The position numbers and the translations under genes are program-made. DNA of 54,697 nucleotides from Gonapodya sp. JEL0774 (lineage: Eukaryota > Monoblepharomycota > Monoblepharidomycetes > Monoblepharidales > Gonapodyaceae): positions 1 to 54,697 of the forward strand of contig JADIIX010000145.1 in assembly GCA_027604505.1 (NCBI GenBank). The letters are read 5' to 3'. The notes under the pieces are model-generated. The model made no database searches and was not told the DNA's origin. It was given only the letters and a program-made list of their open reading frames with translations. Numbering within the stretch: the first letter of the stretch is position 1; the number at the start of each line of letters is the position of its first letter. Shown in pieces: positions 25,801 to 36,817 of the stretch.

Positions 25801-26712
25801 AGCACATACTTTTGGAGTTGCGGAGGCTGAAGGGTGGGTTGCGCCGGGACCGTTACTGCCGCACAACAGTTTGGATTTTGTGTTTCACCTCCTCTCTACA
25901 ATGAAGCAAGGCCGAGAACTCACTCTCCACCAATTATGTCGGAGAGGTTACTCTCTGGTCCTCGCTCTTCGTCGCTCGCATAATCCACGGCAAAACCATC
26001 ATCATCGTTATCTTCAAGTGACGCTTTCTGTCAGGAAATTATCAAGGGTTGCGTGTGTGGATTCATTGTGAGGTTCGTATAGCTAGGCTGAAGGCATGCG
26101 ACAGCCCACTTTTCGCCTTTTGGGAGCATTATCGTCGAGTGTTTGAGTGCTGGTCCTGATCTGCCGTACGCGTCTAGCACGGGCTTCTTCCTTTCGTTGT
26201 CGTTGCTCAAGAGCTTTTCTGACGCCATCTTGAAGAATCTTGGTTTGATGGGCCTTGACCCACTCAGGTTCTAGATCGCCAACAAATGAGTTTACGTTTG
26301 ACCACGAAAGTGGCAATTCGCAGGTATTAACACGGTCGGGCGCACCATCATCGTCTTGATCGCCTGCTTCGGGAGCTCCAGCCACCGTGGGGTTCAAATC
26401 ACGCTCCAACAACGTTTTGGATCGCACCTCGTTGTCGTGGAGCCATTGTAGGGCAGAGCAGAGCACAGACAGGGTTTTACCAGTACCAGTGGGACTTTCC
26501 AAAAGAATGACTTTCTTTTTTGTCTCAATGCCGGAGTAGAGAGCCTGCAGTGTAATGAAAAACGGATTGGATGAACCAATGAAGGAGCAACGGCATCCTC
26601 GAGCAGCGATGAGAATAATGCGGACCTGCATGAACTGAATCTGGATGTCGTATGGTGCATCATAAGGGAATAGGGGGAAATGGGTGCGTGACAGGGGAAG
26701 CAGTGACTCCAT
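22768..26712 (-). CDS. CHL1: CHL1/DDX11-type iron-sulfur DNA helicase, multi-exon
   Basis: This is a superfamily 2 5'-3' DNA helicase of the XPD/FANCJ/DDX11 group, which acts in sister chromatid cohesion. It starts at ATG 26710-26712 with the family N terminus ([17 protein letters not shown]). Next come Walker [12 protein letters not shown] near 26490-26470 and four cysteines of the Fe-S domain: CLDLQ near 25560, SCPYY near 25440 and GCCPYYG near 25270. Motif II is DECHN near 25032-25046. Conserved LLTPAEPFE and VLTGGT segments lie near 24150-24100, and motif [12 protein letters not shown] lies near 23100. After STVAQ an intron (GTACGT donor) probably joins to FFK at 22893. The frame then stays open to TAA at 22768-22770, inside GET3 exon sequence; another intron could instead give a different end. 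The 3' limit is therefore uncertain. Confidence 0.9.
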
Positions 26713-26844
26713 CGTGTGGGATGTTCTTCAATAGACTGTGGACCGTGATCTTGCCCCTTGGTGCTGGTGACCACAGTATAGTATGGGTTCTTCAATGGAC
26801 TCCCATTTCACTACACCCCCCACATCGCAGCCAATCCCGGTCAG
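26713..26844. promoter_or_regulatory. Divergent promoter, CHL1 / MRP17, with a 14-bp direct repeat
   Basis: 132 bp separate the two ATGs. It contains TTCTTCAATAGACT (26724-26737) and TTCTTCAATGGACT (26788-26801), a direct repeat with one mismatch and a 64-bp period. The repeat could be a paired activator site, but that is inference. Confidence 0.5.
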
Positions 26845-27313
26845 ATGCTCTATGAGCTGGTCTGCATTGCACGCAGCCAGGGCCAGGTATACATCCCATC
26901 CATCAATCCCCCTTCTCAAACCCCCCTTAATCATAACATTCTCCTTCCCACAGGATGCCGTCCGCGACTTGGTTCGGCAGAGCTCCCTCTTTATCATGGA
27001 CAATAACGGAGTCGTGAGAGGTTTCCAAAATATGGGCGCCAATTTACCCCTCTACCAGCGGATAAAGGCCCATCAGGAATGGCATACTCATGGGTGGTAC
27101 GTTTGCCTTGGTTTTCAGAAACCGCACTCACCAACTTGGGCTCGAACTTTACTGTCACTTCAATATCCGAACATTCGTTCTAAAAGGTATTGGTCTATGC
27201 AATTTGACTCCAGTCCAAACACCATGCTCTCTTTGCTCAACAATCTAAAACTCGACGAACGAGTAGTACGGGCCACCACCATTGCAATTAAAACCCCTAT
27301 GTACAAGTCATAA
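26845..27313 (+). CDS. MRP17: Mitochondrial ribosomal protein bS6m (MRP17-like), three exons
   Basis: This is the small-subunit mitoribosomal protein related to bacterial S6. The exons are 26845-26886, 26954-27096 and 27187-27313, and all four splice sites are GT-AG. Together they encode 103 residues, a usual size. The start MLYELVCIAR matches the first beta strand of bS6 proteins. It is followed by VRDLVRQSSLFIMDNNGVVR, the HQEWHTHG segment and YWSMQFDSSPN, which is typical of fungal MRP17. The frame keeps phase across both joins, which supports the model. It ends in TAA, 61 bp from the stop of the convergent YTH1. Confidence 0.92.
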
Positions 27314-27374
27314 TGATAATTCTTTCTCTAAGATACGATTCCGTTACTCCAACTCGAGTCGGTACTCCTTCGTG

Positions 27375-28704
27375 TCACCGGGAACTCTCAAAGGTCTGGA
27401 TAGCGAAGGCGGTAAATGGTTTTTGCTGGCCAGCGGGGCCTCCCAAGGCTCGATTGAATCCAGCTTGTCGCTTGGCACACTTGTTTGCAAAGTGCCCTGG
27501 AAAGGCAAACGAACCATTCAGCAAAATCGCTCACTACATTTCAGGTCCACTGAACCCATTGTGTCCTCACCCTTTTCACCGCACTGAAACCCAAGCCGCA
27601 TATGCGTGATTCATGGAAGGGAGGGGTTGAGGGGGTGGGGGGTTGGGTAGGGGATGCGAGAACATAGTCATCAAATCACCCTGCCTGCTGCCCGCGTTAC
27701 TGTTTACAGAACTCACATGAAAGCAGACCACTTCGTCCAAAGGCTTCCACACTTTTCCAGCTTCCATAGCTTCTTGAAGCTCATACTTTGGACTGTTAAT
27801 AGTACGATGAATTAGTACCCCAGTACCCAAACGCGCCAATTCCCAGGGATCCGCTTTACTCACTGTCCAAACGGACAATCTGGTCCTTTAGGACAAAAGC
27901 CTGTAATGTAATTTTGGCACAGAGGTTTTCGTACATGTTTATTGCGACACTTCGGGCCTGGGTCATGTTTCCAAGGGTCGGATTCGGGAGGGGGATAGCG
28001 CGGCATGTGAGAAACACAGACCACGTTGGGGTACGACAGGGCGCGAAACCAAGGAGGAGAGAAAGGCTCAACTCTATTTGCGGGATGGAACAAACACAAC
28101 GCGTTCTAGCACTATCCCTCTGGAACCACTGATAATTACCATGTTTGCAAAAACCCCTGTTGTACCAGGGACAATCCTTCACCTTGGAATTGGGGTCGAT
28201 ATGCAAATACTGACACTCGGAGTTGGTGCATTCGCCGTACTTGGTGAAAAACCAGCACTCAGGCATCTTTTTAAGATTGTATTCGTGGAGGAACTCGCAG
28301 TCGTCCCCTTTTTTGCACAAGCCCCGCAGCCAGTGCTTGCAGACAACGGATTTACCAGTGGCATGACGATTCTTGAAGTGGGGAGAGAGGGGAATGAGTG
28401 AGGTTTGACACAGACAAAGTTTCGTGGACTCACTGGACACTTGTCCCCCATTCTGCACCGTCCCAAAATGAAGTACCGACAAATCTCCCCTGTCTGGCTC
28501 TTATCCCTTCTAGCATCGAGGTTTATCTTCATTTCGAACCTGGCGTGGTACGGTGTGTGCGTGGGATCAACCAACCAACTTGGGACTGAAGAGAAGGAGA
28601 ACCCACTTTACGAAATCTTCAAAATCAAAGCGGACGCCCGTCACATCGCTGAGCTCCTCCAGGACTGATCGCTCCGGCAGTGATTGTCGTGCCGTCAGTG
28701 TCAT
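27375..28704 (-). CDS. YTH1: CPSF30/YTH1 pre-mRNA cleavage and polyadenylation factor, multi-exon
   Basis: This is a nuclear RNA-binding subunit of the 3'-end cleavage and polyadenylation factor. After a short N terminus ending FDFEDFVK, five CCCH fingers are visible in order: [73 protein letters not shown] (split by an intron within HGPK) and [20 protein letters not shown]-terminal CCHC zinc knuckle, CFHCGEKGHFANKC, is assembled from three exons with phase kept across both joins. Animal and plant CPSF30 have the knuckle and budding yeast Yth1 lacks it, so this gene keeps the fuller architecture. Start at ATG 28702-28704; TGA at 27375-27377. Divergent with RPN6. Confidence 0.95.
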
Positions 28705-28804
28705 TGTGAATGTTGAAAGTTCAATGGTGCTGTAGAATGCCCGTTTTATGGCTTTGCTTTGGTCCACGAAACCTCCACCATCACTCCCCTCCCAACCAGC
28801 TCAC
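28705..28804. promoter_or_regulatory. Divergent promoter, YTH1 / RPN6
   Basis: Exactly 100 bp lie between the start codons. The RPN6-proximal half is C-rich on the + strand (CTCCACCATCACTCCCCTCC), which looks like a pyrimidine-rich leader. No proteasome-associated control element was recognised. Confidence 0.5.
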
Positions 28805-30695
28805 ATGGCAGAAACCTTGAAGAAAGTAGATGCATTGTCCGCAACGGACCCCGACCAAGCTATGGTCCTACTCCGAGGGGTCATTTACACCGAAGGTTCC
28901 TTCACACTTCCTGCCCAACGTTGCGCAAGTCAGTCGTTACTCATCCCACCCCACCCAATTAATTCCTCCCAATTATTCAGATGCGACGACGGACCTAGCA
29001 ACGAAAGAAACCGCAGTATTGAAATTGGGGGAGCTGTATGGGAAAACGAGGTGACTTGCGAGTGCTGCAATTCCCACGAGAATATTGCTATGGCTGTTGA
29101 CAGTAGGCAACTGGCGTTTCCAAATCAGGAAATCACGCGAGCTTGCAGAACTCATTCGTACGTCAAGGACGTTCCTGGCTGGATTGCCGAAAGCCAAGAG
29201 CGCGAAAATCGGTCGGTAATGCGTGCGGCAGGGGTCCAATGTTGTTGTCGTGAATTGAACCATTTCAACCGCGTAAATCCGAACGAAATCAGTTCGTACG
29301 CTCACCGACAACTTTGCGGACATTCCTGCGTCCATACCCATTCAAATCGAGGTGTGCAAGGAGACGATTGGATGGGCGGTAGCGGAGAAGCGAATTTTCT
29401 TGAAGCAGTCGCTGGAGACTCGGCTCGTTGCGCTGTAAGATCACTCGAGGTGGCTGTATAAACTCCGATCCATGTGCAACTTGAGTCTTCGTATTTGGAC
29501 CCAGATACCTCGACAACAAACTCTACTCCGATGCACTGTCCCTCATTGCCGCTCTCCTCAAAGAGCTCAAACGTTTAGACGACAAAAATGTACTCATGGA
29601 AGTTCAGCTTCTAGAATCGCGGGTCTACCACGCTCTTCGCAATATCCCTAAATCCCGGGCTGCTCTTACAAGTGCCCGAACATCTGCCAACTCCATTTAC
29701 TGCCCTCCACTGATGCAGGCGGCACTTGATATGCAGAGTGGGATTCTTCATGCTGAGGAGAAGGATTACAAAACAGCGTGAGTAGTTGGTGTTTGATTTT
29801 GAACTCCATCCGTGATTCCGGACGCGATCCTCTCGCCCGGGTCCCAGATACTCTTACTTTTATGAAACTTTTGAGGGATACTCATCCCAAGATGATCCTC
29901 GAGCTGTCCTTGCCCTTAAATACATGTTGCTCTGCAAGATTATGCTCAGTCAGGTACGCGACACCCGAGGGTCTCACAAAACTGTCGCGGTCCACTAACT
30001 CTCGCATTTCGTGAACCGCCAGGCGGAGGACGTACATGGTCTCATCAGTGGGAAGATTGGTCTCAAGTATCAGGGTAGGGACGTGGATGCAATGCGGGCA
30101 GTGGCAACTGCGTACCAGAATCGAGCCTTGGTTGACTTTGAGTCGACGCTGGTGAAATTTAAGGAAGGCGGGTATAATCTCAGAGCCAAAACTTCTACAT
30201 GCATTGACAACGTGATGTTTCTTCTTCTTTTTTCTCTAGAGCTGTCCAATGATCCTATCATCCGCTCCCATCTTGCTGCTTTGTACGACAGTTTGCTAGA
30301 GGGTAATCTGACGCGTATCATTGAACCGTTCTCCCGTGTTGAAATTCAGCACATTGCGGAGCTGGTCAAGTTGCCAACCGCGCAGGTTGAAACCAAGTGA
30401 GCACAGTTGGTGAACAACTCACTCTGGTATGGATTGAACTTCATATTACATTTGATAGGTTGTCGCAAATGATTCTCGACAAGCAACTGAATGGGATTCT
30501 TGATCAAGGCGCTGGCTGTCTCGTCTTGTTTGATGAAACTGAAGCTGATGTGGGTGAAGCTGAAGTGGGAGAAGACCTTTCCGTTGCTGAAAAATTTTGT
30601 TCCATCAGAAAACATACGACTCTTCGATCGAAACAATCAAAATGATGGGACACGTAGTGGACTCGTTATACCAAAAGGCGATTCTTTTGCAATAA
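28805..30695 (+). CDS. RPN6: 26S proteasome lid subunit RPN6 (PSMD11), multi-exon
   Basis: RPN6 is the PCI-domain lid subunit that clamps the 20S core to the 19S particle. The N-terminal exon starts [19 protein letters not shown]. Helical-repeat exons follow: [17 protein letters not shown] near 28990, then [20 protein letters not shown] and [20 protein letters not shown] at 29570-29760. The PCI/winged-helix part contains [20 protein letters not shown] (30318-30378) and [17 protein letters not shown] (30488-30538). The last intron has donor GAT|GTGGGT and acceptor CATCAG, and leads to [14 protein letters not shown] and TAA at 30693-30695. At least seven introns were seen. Start ATG 28805-28807. 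Confidence 0.95.
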
Positions 30696-30946
30696 GAAGC
30701 GCATTTGTTCCACCCGCACGGTCGAACCAAACCATTCGTCCACTTACAATAACAACCACTGTCGCACTAACCATGCGCGATCCCCAGCCCGAACGCAGAG
30801 CAACTACGGGTCTAACGTACCTCAATGTAAATTTGCATTACAGGTAATAAGTGTGATGGATTTTGGAAGTGAGATTGAGTTCCAATGCATGGTGCCTCGG
30901 TGACCATGGCAGGAAGGTATATATGTTCATACCACCGACTAATTGT

Positions 30947-32151
30947 ATGGGTCGCCAGGAAGGCACCGAAGAGACGGTGCTATGGAAAAGTACCTGTGAG
31001 AAGCTTTTGACGTTCGACGAGGCCCGTAGAGCGTCGGAAATTGCACTCAGTCGAGTCAATCGTGCTCTTGCGAAAGTCGTGGCCAGGGCGAATGAAGCCC
31101 GTGAGTTCAGTTCACATCATTGGATATTCCTCTCGAGGAGTGCTAGAAGATAGAAAGAGATGAGATAGCCCTGCTCATACTATGGGATCCTTCGGCAGCT
31201 GTGGGAACGAAAGCTGCCGAGAAGCTCTTGACATACTACAGGGAAGGCTTGCAGAAGGCAGACGAAGAGCTAAAGTACGCCTTCAGTTCATTCTTGATAT
31301 TTTCGATGGCTGCATCAAGATCATTCTTTCCTTAGATTGGCACAAGACGCATCAGAGGCCGTAAATGTATTGATAGCTCTTCGGGATGCTACCGAGAAGG
31401 GTGAGAACCAGCCACCATTCTTTACCAAGCAATTTCTACACTGAAGATTTCTGATAGGCGTCGAGAGAAATCGAAAAAAGCGGAAACTGGACAAGGGTAT
31501 TGTGTCTTCGGTCTCGGGGCCCGTATCCAAGAAATTGCAGTGCGTTCCCACAGTTGTTCGAGTATGTGTTTCATGGCCGTCACCGGTAATCCTCTTGAAG
31601 TGAATCGACTGAATTCGGTTCTCTAATACCCGTTGGTTGTGAGGTGCGTTATATGACATTAAGAAGTGCGATCTTGTAGCTGATGGTTGTAGTATCCAGG
31701 TGGCAGTCAAGCCGCCAGACAAAGATTGGTTGCTGGCGACCGTCATAGCGTATCATGAGCATAAAGACAAGTACGAAGTAGAGGATGTTGAAGAGGACGA
31801 GGACCATCCCGGAACCAAGAAGTGAGTGTATTCTGCGGAGTTTCGCCCGTCCACGAAATTAAGAACTACGGTGTTGGTAGACGTTACATTTTCCCCGTGA
31901 AGTCAATTATTCCTATACCCCATAAGGACGCGCCTCTCGAGTATGAGCACCCAACTCAAGCACACGTGCTCGCTCTTTTTCCAAACACAACTTGCTTTTA
32001 CATTGCGAAAGTGTTAATTCCACCTTCTAAGAATCGGGAAACCCCGGGTCACTACACCCTTTTGTTCGACGACGACAACGAAGAGTTCCGCTTGGTACCC
32101 GCTCGCTTCGTTCTGTCAGTTCCTGCCAGGAATGTCAAATTAAAAACATGA
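30947..32151 (+). CDS. SGF29: SAGA-associated factor SGF29 (tandem Tudor), multi-exon
   Basis: SGF29 is the SAGA/ADA subunit that reads histone H3K4 methylation. The N-terminal helical part begins at ATG 30947-30949 and includes ALSRVNRALAKVVARANEA. Exon 2, starting at 31154, gives KAAEKLLTYYREGLQKADEE, then an internal basic segment (ERNRKKRKLDKG). The tandem Tudor core follows: VAVKPPDKDWLLATVIAYHE, DKYEVEDVEEDE, then the last exon with SIIPIPHKDAPLEYEH, HVLALFPNTTCFYIAKV and YTLLFDDDNEEF. These match the SGF29 C-terminal domain closely. TGA ends the frame at 32151. It is tandem to RPN6 with a 251-bp gap and convergent with the kinase gene. Confidence 0.9.
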
Positions 32152-32334
32152 TGACCTAAACATAACGTGGATGAATTCATTTTGTATGATTGTATTCTCA
32201 TTCATTGCTAAATGTACTCGATTATCAAGCATCAATCTTTCAATATTATAGACGTGCAAATCTCAAGTCCTTCTCCGGCAATTAATCACGCCTACCCGAC
32301 GCGCCTTTCTTTGCGGACAGTAATAAAGCACTCC

Positions 32335-33947
<1,613 letters not shown>

Positions 33948-34042
33948 TGTTTGGTTGTCGTACATACCACAACCAGCACAACAGTGAAAGCCCGCCAGCT
34001 TACAAACTTAGCACCACACGCGCGCAACCTGCCATGTGAACG
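33948..34042. promoter_or_regulatory. Divergent promoter, CDK10-like / glycosyltransferase
   Basis: 95 bp separate the start codons, the shortest of the six divergent gaps. The sequence is CA-rich on the + strand. No TATA box is visible. Confidence 0.5.
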
Positions 34043-35613
34043 ATGCCTCCGACTTCCCTCTCTTTCTTTCTATCGCTGGTGGGGTTCCTAATACTTTTGT
34101 TCTTTGGCGCGAATCAGCCTTTGTACGACGTAGGACATTTTCGATCCACCCCCTCGTTTCTGGAAACAACGGATGACACACCAGAGTTTCTTTCCGTGAA
34201 AACTGTTGTGCAAGATTCCAAATCCGTCTGGAGCGATCCTGGAGGAAGCGGTGGATTGTACGGGAGAGGCTGGGGAGGCGTGCGTCGTCACACTTTTCTG
34301 ACTCACCATCCACTTCTCGATGATGAGCACCAGTATTTGGCTGCAAACATCGATATTAAGATTCTCGTTATTGCATGGAAGCGAACGCTATCACTCCATC
34401 GTTTGCTCAAATCTCTCAATACTGCAGACTATAGTGGCTGGGGATGTGGGACTCTTGATTTAGAGTTCCACATTGATGGAGACGCAAAAAGTGAAGTAAT
34501 CGAACTCGTGAAGAAGTTTCAATGGATTCGGGGAACTAAGCGCATTCACGTACGGACAATTAATGTTGGGTTAAAACAGGTACGGTAAAATCTATCATTT
34601 TACGTTGATGTCGGCGCTCCCAACTTTCTTCGTTTGTCGTTGTACACGCAACAGAATATATTAAGCGCCTGGAGTCCTTCTCCTGAATCCGAGCATTCCT
34701 TCGCGCTTTTCTTTGAGGATGACATTGAAGTTTCGCCGCTATTCTTCCAGTACACCATGTGGTGCATTGCGACATTATTCAAATCAAATAATTCATCCAA
34801 TCGTCGTCTAATGGGTTGCTCTCTTTACACGCCACGGATTGATGAACTGAGCCCCACGCCGGACCCACAGAACCCGCCGGCTTGGACTCCTTCAATGGTG
34901 CTGACACCGAACCCATTACAGCACCCCGATGTACCAAATGGCACGGTGTTCTATTTTCAGCTTCCCTGCAGCTGGGGTGCAGTGTGGCAGGGAGCTCACT
35001 GGTTTCGCTTCTTGCAGTACGCTCGACAACGTGACATGATGGCAACAACACCTGCCGCAATGAACCCTCAAAGCGAACTTTACCAGGTTCTTCACCCTCC
35101 GAGTCTGAGATCGAGCAACTGGGGTGATTCGTGGAAACGGTGGGTTCATGCAATCATTATCAATGTTCAAAAGATCTCTTGAGTTCCGACGATCACCATC
35201 GTAGAGTAATGAACGAGTACATGTACATGTACGGCATGTACTTGCTGTACCCTTCGTTTCCGAATGAAACGTCCTTCTCCACAAACCACTACGAGGCCGG
35301 TGTTCACACCGTCGATGAAGGCCAACATGTCCAAATAGACGACAAACTGCGTTACGAGGGTTTGGTGGACTTCCGGTTCACCGTCCCTCTTTTCTCTGCT
35401 GTCGACAAGTCCAAAGTTCTTCGGTTGCTCCAACACATCAGCTTCAGCCGAGAGGTGTTTGCATCGAGCGCCAAATTAGGTGATCCTATACCGGTAGTAA
35501 ACATTCGGCACGAGTTAGAGCCAAGGGGGAAGGGGGGATTATTCAAAGATGGAGCAGAACTACGAAGACTGTGGGCGGGAGCTTTGGGGAGCGCAAGCGA
35601 TATTGAATTCTAG
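34043..35613 (+). CDS. Putative type II membrane glycosyltransferase (GT-A like), three exons
   Basis: The N terminus, MPPTSLSFFLSLVGFLILLF, is a single hydrophobic signal-anchor segment of about 18 residues, as in Golgi or ER type II glycosyltransferases. The lumenal part begins a GT-A-like fold with IKILVIAWKRTLSLHRLLKS and LEFHIDGDAKSEV. After the first intron (about 34580-34651), FALFFEDDIEVSP supplies the acidic DXD-type metal and nucleotide-sugar site. The second intron (about 35140-35207) joins WGDSWKR to a Tyr/Met-rich stretch, EYMYMYGMYLLYPSFPNET. The C terminus carries further conserved-looking sequence to TAG at 35611-35613. Similar proteins exist in plants, oomycetes and some fungi. 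The donor and acceptor sugars cannot be inferred. Confidence 0.75.
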
Positions 35614-35879
35614 TCCTCTTCGTCCGTTGGAATATCATCTGTACTAGGCTCTACACTGTCCGTTCCTTGTTTGAGTAGCACAGCAGTCAGCTGCTCGTTG
35701 ACTGCATCCTTCACCTCAAGCATCGCCTTCAGAACCTCGGCAATCTCAAGTCCCCCGGAAGCCAATGGACGAGAAAGTGTCCAAGATATATTCGCGCCTG
35801 GCCCGGTCCTCGTATTATCTATGATGCTTGCAACAACGCTCGCCATTTGATTCAATATGCAGGCAGTGGGACGAGCCAT
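35610..35879 (-). CDS. Small acidic-tailed protein, possibly GON7-like (KEOPS subunit)
   Basis: A single-exon frame of 89 codons from ATG 35877-35879. It has a predicted helix, LEIAEVLKAMLEVKDAVNEQ, then LTAVLLKQ and an acidic tail ending PTDEED. Size, helix content and acidic C terminus resemble GON7/C14orf142, the small disordered subunit of the KEOPS tRNA t6A complex. The resemblance is weak and rests on pattern, not on identified residues. Its stop codon overlaps that of the convergent glycosyltransferase gene. It is followed upstream by eIF1A on the same strand, 134 bp away. It may also be an unrelated lineage-specific protein. Confidence 0.45.
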   Translation of the reverse strand: MARPTACILNQMASVVASIIDNTRTGPGANISWTLSRPLASGGLEIAEVLKAMLEVKDAVNEQLTAVLLKQGTDSVEPSTDDIPTDEED

Positions 35880-36013
35880 GAATCCAGGGTTCAAACCACA
35901 AAAGCAACTGGCAGGCGCCTCACTCAGTGGCAATGCCAGTTTCAACTATTTCAGAGTGTTGCGTATGTACATTTTCAAAAGAAAAACAATCTAAGAGTTC
36001 TAGCATATCCCGC

Positions 36014-36695
36014 TCAGATTTCATCAACGTCAAAGTCAACGTCCACTCCGTCGCCTTCGCCCTCAGGGTTCATGTCAGTCTCATTAATCTGCTCGCATTG
36101 ACAGCACATGATATTAAGCACCGCAAGGAGGTGACGGAGCCAGAGCACGACGAAGAAGGATGTGGGGAAGGAAGTTGTCATGTGATGCAGGGTTGGAGGA
36201 GAATCTCGGCCAGATAACCCACCTTCGTGTTCTCAGGCAGTTCCCCATACGCTTTCAGAGTTCTTGCCTCTTCTGCGTTGTACTTCATGATGATGTCTGA
36301 CCGATCATCCTGAAAATCACGCAGCCCGAGCAGCACGACATCTCCCGGAGTGATCCATACTTTCTTCCGGAAAGCACCTCGAATGTGAGCGAGGCGTTTC
36401 TTGCCGTCAGTGCACTGTGTTTCAACCCATCCATTGCCCAGCATCTTTATGACAACAGCGTACTCCTGCCCGTCCTCCTTGAAGACAAGTTCTCTTTTGT
36501 CAGAATCATTCTCGTTCTTACCGCGCTTGCGGTTCTTGCCTCCCTGCAGGTTACCAGACGAATCAAAGTAATGCAAAAAGATAGTGCGCGGGTTGGTTGG
36601 GCGAATGGAGATGATAGTTTGAATAAGTTCCCAACGTCACTTCAACAAGTAGAAAAGGACATTCGCAGACTTGCCTTTCCCTTGTTCTTGGGCAT
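36014..36695 (-). CDS. TIF11: Translation initiation factor eIF1A, three exons, one GC-AG intron
   Basis: eIF1A binds the 40S A site during scanning and start-codon choice. Exon 1 (36695-36675) encodes MPKNKGK. Exon 2 starts at 36543 with [19 protein letters not shown] and contains the OB-fold: [52 protein letters not shown] and [20 protein letters not shown]. Exon 3 gives the acidic C-terminal tail starting [13 protein letters not shown] and ends at TGA 36014-36016. The tail and basic N terminus have their usual places. The first intron has a GC donor. The short exon 1 is required because the N-terminal tail is almost invariant in this family. Confidence 0.95.
36544..36674 (-). other. GC-AG intron in eIF1A
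   Basis: The 131-bp intron starts AAG|GCAAGT and ends CTGCAG|GGA. Using the GC donor restores the invariant NKGKGGKNR junction in phase. The nearest GT (GCAA|GTCTGC) shifts the frame. Apart from the C, the donor is a perfect match to the AAG|GYAAGT consensus, as usual for functional GC donors. Confidence 0.85.
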
Positions 36696-36817
36696 TCTGA
36701 AAGGGTGAGGATGATTTGGAGGTTGTGTCTGGAAATCCGGAAAATTTGAAACAAGAACAAAAGACAACCCACGAAACCCTTCCTTTTACCCAACGATTCA
36801 AACCCAAACTCGCCACA
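36696..36817. promoter_or_regulatory. Divergent promoter, eIF1A / ZC3H3-like
   Basis: 122 bp lie between the start codons. It is purine-rich on the + strand on the eIF1A side and A-rich near the middle (AAACAAGAACAAAAGACAAC). No known element was recognised. Confidence 0.5.
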
